64,000 nucleotides of DNA from Albimonas donghaensis (GTDB lineage: Bacteria > Pseudomonadota > Alphaproteobacteria > Rhodobacterales > Rhodobacteraceae): contig NZ_FNMZ01000004.1 in NCBI RefSeq assembly GCF_900106695.1, positions 372,001 to 436,000 of the forward strand, in the 5' to 3' direction. Numbering within the stretch: the stretch's first letter is position 1; the number at the start of each line of letters is the position of its first letter. A program made the position numbers and the translations under genes. Of the stretch, positions 59,269 through 64,000 are shown piece after piece. A model generated the notes under the pieces. That model made no database searches and was not told the DNA's origin. It saw only the letters and a list, made by a program, of their open reading frames with translations.

Positions 59269-59372
59269 TTCGCGCATCAGGGCCTGCCGCCGGCCGGCGG
59301 CGCCCCATTGACTTCGCCCCCTCGCCCCCCGCTTCTGCGCCTGACCGCACGAGGCAGGGAGGCCGACGCGCC

Positions 59373-60572
59373 ATGAGAAAGATCGCCCCCGGCGAACGTC
59401 CGAACTGGAAGGCGCGGGCCGAAGAGCTCGGCTTCCGCTTCCACACCATGCACGGCGAGCCCTATTGGGACGAATCCTCCGCCTACGCCTTCGGGCTGGA
59501 GGAGGTGGAGACCCGCATCGAGGCCCCCGCCGCCGCCCTGCACGCCATGTGCGTCGAAGCCGCGAAGGAGATCGCGTCGTCCGAGGCGCTGATGGCCCGG
59601 CTCGCCATCCCCGAGACCGCCATGGACCTGGTCGCGGCCAGCCTGCGCCGGGCGGACGCCTCGCTCTACGGCCGCTTCGACCTGGTTTACGGCGGGACCG
59701 GGCCGGCGAAGATGCTCGAATACAACGCCGACACCCCGACCTCGGTCTACGAGGCCGCCTCCTTCCAGTGGGTCTGGCTGGAGGACATGCAGGAACAGGG
59801 CCGCCTGCCCGCGGACGCCGACCAGTTCAACGACATCCACGAAGCGATGATCGCCCGCTTCCGCGAGATCTTCGCCCAGGGCGAGGACGTGCATTTCACC
59901 TCCGCCGACGGGGTGGAGGAGGACTTCGCCACCGTCGAATACCTCGCCTGGTGCGCGGCCGACGCGGGGATCACGCCGCATTACACCCCCATCGAGCGCA
60001 TCGGCCTGACCGAGGACGGCCATTTCGCCGACGCCGACGACCGGGTGATCGGGTCGCTGTTCAAGCTCTACCCGTGGGAAGACCTGATGCGCGACGAATT
60101 CGCCGCCGCGATCCCCGGCGCCAACTGCCGCTTCGTCGAGCCGGCCTGGAAGGCGGTGCTGTCCAACAAGGGCCTGCTGCCGATCCTGTGGCGGATGTTC
60201 GAGGGGCACGAGAACCTGCTCCCCGCCTTTTTCGAGGACGAGCTCGCCGTCTCCTCCCCCCGGCTGGAACGGGCCCGCGCGGCGCTGGAGGCCGGCCATG
60301 TCCTGAAGCCCGTCTTCGGGCGCGAGGGCGCCTCGGTCACCATCGTCGAAGGCGGGCGGGAGACAGACCGATCCGTCTCCGGCGGCTATGACGACCATCC
60401 CCGCGTGGCGCAGGCCTACGCGCCGCTGCCGGTCTTCGACGACATGCGCCCGGTGATCGGCGCCTGGATCGTGGGCGAGGCCTGCGTGGGCATGGGCCTG
60501 CGCGAGGATCGCGGCCGCATCACCCAGGATCTCAGCCGCTTCAAGCCGCATGTGATCCTGCCGGAGGGCTGA
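59373..60572 (+). CDS. ygiC: Glutathionylspermidine synthase-like ATP-grasp protein (YgiC family)
   Basis: A 399-residue cytosolic protein of the glutathionylspermidine-synthase C-terminal (ATP-grasp ligase) family. It has the FRFHTMHGEPYWDESSAYAF N-terminus, EYNADTPTSVYEAA, and VLKPVFGREGASVTIV for ATP binding. It lacks the amidase half found in E. coli Gsp, as do the YgiC/YjfC proteins. YgiC-type enzymes are presumed to make an amide bond to a peptide, but their product is unknown. The start at 59373 fits the conserved N-terminus. The next gene is a YgiB-like lipoprotein, its usual partner. Confidence 0.92.
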   Translation: MRKIAPGERPNWKARAEELGFRFHTMHGEPYWDESSAYAFGLEEVETRIEAPAAALHAMCVEAAKEIASSEALMARLAIPETAMDLVAASLRRADASLYGRFDLVYGGTGPAKMLEYNADTPTSVYEAASFQWVWLEDMQEQGRLPADADQFNDIHEAMIARFREIFAQGEDVHFTSADGVEEDFATVEYLAWCAADAGITPHYTPIERIGLTEDGHFADADDRVIGSLFKLYPWEDLMRDEFAAAIPGANCRFVEPAWKAVLSNKGLLPILWRMFEGHENLLPAFFEDELAVSSPRLERARAALEAGHVLKPVFGREGASVTIVEGGRETDRSVSGGYDDHPRVAQAYAPLPVFDDMRPVIGAWIVGEACVGMGLREDRGRITQDLSRFKPHVILPEG

Positions 60573-60683
60573 GGCGCGGGGGGCGATAACGTCTCCGTGA
60601 TCGGGTCGGGGGCCGAAAGCCGTCGAGGCCCCTGCCCTTCCCGCGCCCGAACCATTAGATAACCGTCAGGGAGGACTCTCAGA

Positions 60684-61328
60684 ATGATCCATCGACCCAG
60701 GGTTTCGGGCCGCGCCCGCGCGGTGATCCTCGGCGGCGCCGTCTTCGGCCTCGCCGCCTGCGAGGAAAAGACCGACCTGACCTATTTCGAGAACGCCGAG
60801 CAGTGCACCCGTTACGCGGGCGCCGAGGCCGGCTTTTCGGTCGAGGATTGCCAGGCCGCCTTCGCCGAGGCCGCGCAGTCCTACGCGCTCTCCGCCCCCC
60901 GCTACGAAAGCCGCGAGCTTTGCGAGGAGGAGCACGGCCCCGCCGCCTGCGCCCCGCCCGAGGTCCAGGCCGCCGCGCTCGGCCTGCCGCCCGAAGCGGT
61001 GCCGGTGGAGCAGACGCCCGAGCAGGCGTCGCAGGGCGGGTCGATCTTCATGCCGCTGATGGCGGGCTACATGATGGGCTCGATGATGAGCGGCGGCGCC
61101 CGCGCGGCGTCGCAGCCGGTCTATACGGGCAGCCGCGGCGCCGGGCTGGTGACAGGCTCCGGCAAGGCCATGGGCGCGGTGACGCCTGGGTCCACGCGCA
61201 GCTTTTCGGGCAGCGAGCTGCGCGCGCCGAAGGCCGCGCCGCAGGTGCTGTCGCGGGCCAATGTGGCGTCGCGGGGCGGATTCGGGGCCAGCCGCACCTC
61301 GGGCGGGCTCCGCAGCCTCGGCGGCTGA
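60684..61328 (+). CDS. ygiB: DUF1190/YgiB-like lipoprotein
   Basis: A 214-residue probable lipoprotein. The lipobox LAAC puts the lipidated Cys at residue 26. The mature N-terminal half holds five further cysteines (CTRY, EDCQ, ELCEEEHGPAAC) typical of DUF1190/YgiB. A hydrophobic GSIFMPLMAGYMMGSMMSGG segment follows, then a Ser/Gly/Arg-rich tail ending GGLRSLGG. GGGAGGA precedes the ATG. In E. coli ygiB and ygiC are adjacent downstream of tolC; here the order is reversed and tolC is absent. The pair may modify or maintain the outer envelope. Function is not established. Confidence 0.88.
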   Translation: MIHRPRVSGRARAVILGGAVFGLAACEEKTDLTYFENAEQCTRYAGAEAGFSVEDCQAAFAEAAQSYALSAPRYESRELCEEEHGPAACAPPEVQAAALGLPPEAVPVEQTPEQASQGGSIFMPLMAGYMMGSMMSGGARAASQPVYTGSRGAGLVTGSGKAMGAVTPGSTRSFSGSELRAPKAAPQVLSRANVASRGGFGASRTSGGLRSLGG

Positions 61329-61389
61329 GGCCGGCGCGCCCGCGCCCAGCCGGGGCCCTCGGGCTCCTCTCGCCTTGCGAAAGGCGGAA

Positions 61390-61415
61390 AAGCGGCGCCA
61401 AGGCGTCGCTTTTTT
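61390..61415 (+). terminator. Intrinsic terminator after the YgiB-like gene
   Basis: AAGCGGCGCC / GGCGTCGCTT pair over 10 base pairs (one G-T wobble) around a two-base loop and are followed by TTTTG. It lies about 60 bases after the stop and closes the ygiC-ygiB unit. Confidence 0.85.
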
Positions 61416-61571
61416 GCGTCCCGGCCCCAACTCCTTTAAGGTCAGCTTAACGAAGCCGACCCGGTCGGCCCTCGGCGTCGTGCTCCACGGCGCCGCGATC
61501 GCGCGGGGGCGTCCGCCCCTGGCTGACGCAGCCTTGCGACGCGCCGGGTCCGAAACCAAGGGAGCGCGCCG

Positions 61572-61985
61572 ATGTTCGCGAAAATCATGGTCCCCGTCGA
61601 TCTCGCCCATGCCGACAAGCTCGGCCGGGCGCTGGAGACGGCGGCGGGCCTGGGCGGGTTCTACGGATGCCCGGTCTGCTATGTCGGGGTGACCACCGAG
61701 GCGCCCAGTTCGCTGGCCCACACGCCCGAGGAATACGCGGCCAAGCTGGCCGCCTTCGCCGCGGCCCAGGGGGAAACCGGCGGGCACAAGGCGGAGTCCC
61801 ACGCGGTCGCCAGCCACGACCCGTCCGTCGATCTCGACGGCACGCTGATCAAGGCGGCCGAGGATGTGGGCGCCGACCTGATCGTCATGGCCTCGCACAT
61901 CCCCAATCTCGCCGATCACCTGTGGCCGTCCCATGGCGGCCAGGTGGCGCGCAAGTCGCACGCCTCGGTGCTCGTGGTGCGCTGA
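61572..61985 (+). CDS. Universal stress protein (UspA family)
   Basis: A 137-residue cytosolic Usp-fold protein. The N-terminus FAKIMVPVDLAHADKLGRALETAA and the later DLIVMASHIPNLADHLWPSHGGQVARKSHASVLVVR are typical. The nucleotide-binding G-2x-G-9x-G-S/T motif is only loosely kept (SHGGQVARKSHAS), so ATP binding is uncertain. It resembles the Usp proteins that sit beside transporters, and the next gene encodes a BCCT carrier 168 bases downstream on the same strand. A regulatory or osmotic-stress link to that carrier is possible. Confidence 0.9.
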   Translation: MFAKIMVPVDLAHADKLGRALETAAGLGGFYGCPVCYVGVTTEAPSSLAHTPEEYAAKLAAFAAAQGETGGHKAESHAVASHDPSVDLDGTLIKAAEDVGADLIVMASHIPNLADHLWPSHGGQVARKSHASVLVVR

Positions 61986-62153
61986 CCTCGCCCCGCGGCC
62001 CCGCGCGGGCCGCCGCCGGCTGCCGGGCCCGTCCGGCCCGCCGGCGCCTGATGGGCCTTCCGGGGCCTTTTCGGCGATGTTCGGCGCCCGCTCCGCGGCG
62101 CCCGTCGCCCCCGCCCGCCCATTCGCCGACCCCGCCTCACCGCAGGAGACCCC

Positions 62154-63806
62154 ATGTCCGATCCATCCACACCGCCGGAGACATCCACCGGCATCCCGGC
62201 GCCCGAGGGGGCCGCCTCGATCATCGATACCGACTACGAGCTCGGACAGAACAACATCGACGGCAAGGTCGGGCCTTTCGGCTTCGACATCCATAACCCG
62301 GTGTTCCTGATCTCGGGCCTGTCGGTGGTGCTGTTCGTGTTCTACACGCTGGCGCTGCCGGAACAGTCGTCCTCCGTGTTCTCGTGGCTGTTCGGCGTGG
62401 TCACCAAGGGCTTCGACTGGTTCTTCATCGGGGCCGGCGACCTGGTGGTGCTGTTCTGCCTGGTGCTGATCGTGTCGCCCTTCGGCAAGGTCCGGCTGGG
62501 CGGGCGCGACGCGACGCCCGACTACACCTATGTCGGCTGGTTCGCGATGCTGTTCGCCGCCGGCATGGGCATCGGCCTGATGTTCTACGGCGTGTCCGAG
62601 CCGATGAGCCACTTCTCGTCCTCGATGGGCGGGATCGCGGTGGGCGAGGACGGCGTGCGCACCGACTGGGCCCCGCTGGGCGCCGCGGCGGGCGACGCCG
62701 AGGCCGCGCGCCGGCTGGGCATGGCCGCCACCATTTACCACTGGGGCCTGCATCCCTGGGCGATCTACGCGGTGGTGGCGCTGTCGCTGGCGCTGTTCTC
62801 CTTCAACAAGGGGCTGCCGCTCACCATCCGCTCCGCCTTCTACCCGCTGCTCGGCGAGCGGATCTGGGGCTGGCCGGGCCATGTGATCGACATCCTGGCG
62901 GTGTTCGCCACGCTGTTCGGCCTCGCCACCTCGCTGGGCTTCGGCGCGACCCAGGCCAATGCCGGGCTCAACGAGCTGTTCGGCGTGCCGGTCAACTCCA
63001 CGACCGAGGTGCTGCTGATCTCGGCGATCACCGCGGTGGCGCTGGTCTCGGTGCTGCGCGGGCTCGACGGCGGCGTGAAGGTGCTGTCGGAGATCAACAT
63101 GGGTCTCGCGATGCTGCTCCTGGCGTTCGTGCTGCTCGCGGGGCCGACGCTGCTGATCATCACCGGCTTCTTCGACTATCTCGTGGCCTATGTGGAATAC
63201 CTGCCCGCGCTCTCCAACCCGATCGGGCGCGAGGACGTGAACTTCTCCCAGGGCTGGACCTCGTTCTACTGGGCGTGGTGGATCTCCTGGTCGCCGTTCG
63301 TCGGCATGTTCATCGCCCGCGTGTCCCGCGGCCGCACGGTGCGCGAGTTCATCATCTGCGTGCTGCTGATCCCCTCGATGGTCTGCGTGCTGTGGATGTC
63401 GGTGTTCGGGGGCGTGGCGCTCGACCAGGTGATCGCGGACAACTACACCGCGGCCCAGGAGGCGGACCTGCCGATCAAGCTGTTCAAGATGCTGGACGAG
63501 CTGCCGCTGACCCAGATCACGTCCTTCATCGGGATCGTGCTGGTGATCGTGTTCTTCGTGACCTCGTCGGACTCCGGTTCGCTGGTCATCGACACCATCA
63601 CCGCCGGCGGCAAGGTCGACGCGCCGGTCACCCAGCGCGTGTTCTGGTGCGTGTTCGAGGGCGCGGTGGCGATCGTGCTGCTGCTGTCGGCGGGGGGCCT
63701 CGCGTCGCTTCAGTCGATGGTGATCTCCACCGGGCTGCCGTTCACGATCGTGCTGCTGCTGATGTGCGTGGCGATCTGGAAGGGGCTGGCCTCCGAGCCG
63801 CGCTGA
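62154..63806 (+). CDS. BCCT-family betaine/choline/carnitine-type transporter
   Basis: A 550-residue sodium- or proton-coupled carrier with twelve hydrophobic segments. The glycine-rich helix GMGIGLMFYGVSEP and the Trp-rich substrate-binding segment FYWAWWISWSPFVGMFIARVSRGRTVREF define the BCCT family. TSSDSGSLVIDTI is also family-typical. The N-terminal 40 residues are cytosolic and acidic; the C-terminal tail is very short (IWKGLASEPR), so the osmosensing tail of BetP is missing. Likely cargo is glycine betaine, choline or DMSP. GGAG precedes the ATG. It is followed by a UUCG-loop terminator. Confidence 0.95.
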   Translation: MSDPSTPPETSTGIPAPEGAASIIDTDYELGQNNIDGKVGPFGFDIHNPVFLISGLSVVLFVFYTLALPEQSSSVFSWLFGVVTKGFDWFFIGAGDLVVLFCLVLIVSPFGKVRLGGRDATPDYTYVGWFAMLFAAGMGIGLMFYGVSEPMSHFSSSMGGIAVGEDGVRTDWAPLGAAAGDAEAARRLGMAATIYHWGLHPWAIYAVVALSLALFSFNKGLPLTIRSAFYPLLGERIWGWPGHVIDILAVFATLFGLATSLGFGATQANAGLNELFGVPVNSTTEVLLISAITAVALVSVLRGLDGGVKVLSEINMGLAMLLLAFVLLAGPTLLIITGFFDYLVAYVEYLPALSNPIGREDVNFSQGWTSFYWAWWISWSPFVGMFIARVSRGRTVREFIICVLLIPSMVCVLWMSVFGGVALDQVIADNYTAAQEADLPIKLFKMLDELPLTQITSFIGIVLVIVFFVTSSDSGSLVIDTITAGGKVDAPVTQRVFWCVFEGAVAIVLLLSAGGLASLQSMVISTGLPFTIVLLLMCVAIWKGLASEPR

Positions 63807-63831
63807 GCCGCTTCGCCGCGGAAACAGGGGA

Positions 63832-63863
63832 GGGGCGGGCTTCGGCCCGCCCCTTTCGCGTTC
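63832..63863 (+). terminator. UUCG-loop terminator after the BCCT gene, with tandem TTTCGCGTT repeats
   Basis: A 10-base-pair stem AGGGGCGGGC / GCCCGCCCCT closed by a TTCG tetraloop is followed by TTTCGCGTTCT. The trailing CCCCTTTCGCGTTC is then repeated with small changes at 63866-63880 and again near 63890. The last 100 bases of the window show no gene. Confidence 0.85.
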
Positions 63864-64000
63864 TCCGCCCCTTTCGCGTTCCGGGGGCCTTTTCGCGTCC
63901 GGGCCCCTTCGCCTTGGGGCGCGCCGTCGGCGGGGGGCGCCCTGACGATTGCGGCCGCCGCCCGCTTCTGCTGAGAATGCGCCCGCGACTTTCCCCATCC

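Overview
This 64 kb window is very GC-rich chromosomal DNA (roughly 70% by eye), with tightly packed genes and many ATGA-type start/stop overlaps. The gene content fits a member of the Rhodobacterales (Paracoccaceae/Roseobacter-like Alphaproteobacteria): a TRAP carboxylate transporter, a glpSTPQUV-type glycerol ABC importer, a BCCT carrier, a PaoABC-like molybdenum hydroxylase and an H-NOX/c-di-GMP module. I cannot name a species. I saw no rRNA, tRNA, transposase, prophage or CRISPR array. The window looks like stable chromosome rather than a mobile island.

Layout. (1) 1-11221, all on the minus strand: a TRAP transporter (dctQ, dctM and two paralogous binding proteins), a fused class III CoA-transferase, and then acyl-CoA ligase, APH-fold kinase, DUF6285-like small protein and acyl-CoA dehydrogenase. 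The last four match the levulinate/4-hydroxyacyl-CoA genes lvaE, lvaA, lvaB and lvaC in content and order. A divergent MalT/LuxR-type giant regulator (11570-14527) faces the block. (2) 14585-25828: an IclR regulator divergent from a five-gene peptide-type ABC importer, followed without a break by an amidase and an M81 metallopeptidase. Facing these are a RidA deaminase and a DadA-like flavin oxidase. (3) 26021-27028: a lone quinone-oxidoreductase-like dehydrogenase, bounded by REP-like palindromes. (4) 27140-35643: a DeoR/GlpR-type repressor divergent from glpSTPQUV, a terminator, and an iron-type alcohol dehydrogenase. (5) 35714-38337: an Lrp regulator divergent from arginase and ornithine cyclodeaminase (arginine to ornithine to proline). 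(6) 38399-43016: a TetR regulator divergent from a three-subunit molybdenum hydroxylase. (7) 43109-50053: a 2.3 kilo-residue autotransporter with a 16-unit repeat array. (8) 50450-56907: a GNAT enzyme, an HNOBA-GGDEF-EAL protein with its H-NOX sensor, an LLM flavin monooxygenase and an MFS exporter. (9) 57225-63806: envelope and stress genes (DUF2092 protein, peptidoglycan-binding protein, YgiC/YgiB-like pair, universal stress protein, BCCT carrier).

Main ideas. The strongest system-level reading is a complete uptake-to-beta-oxidation route for a gamma-hydroxy or keto acid, combining TRAP uptake, CoA activation and LvaABC-type phosphorylation/elimination. Other points of interest are an apparently asymmetric ATPase pair in the glycerol importer, a hydroxylase FAD subunit that has lost its Fe-S insert, a NO-to-c-di-GMP pair, and strong hairpins placed beside the binding-protein genes of three unrelated transport operons.
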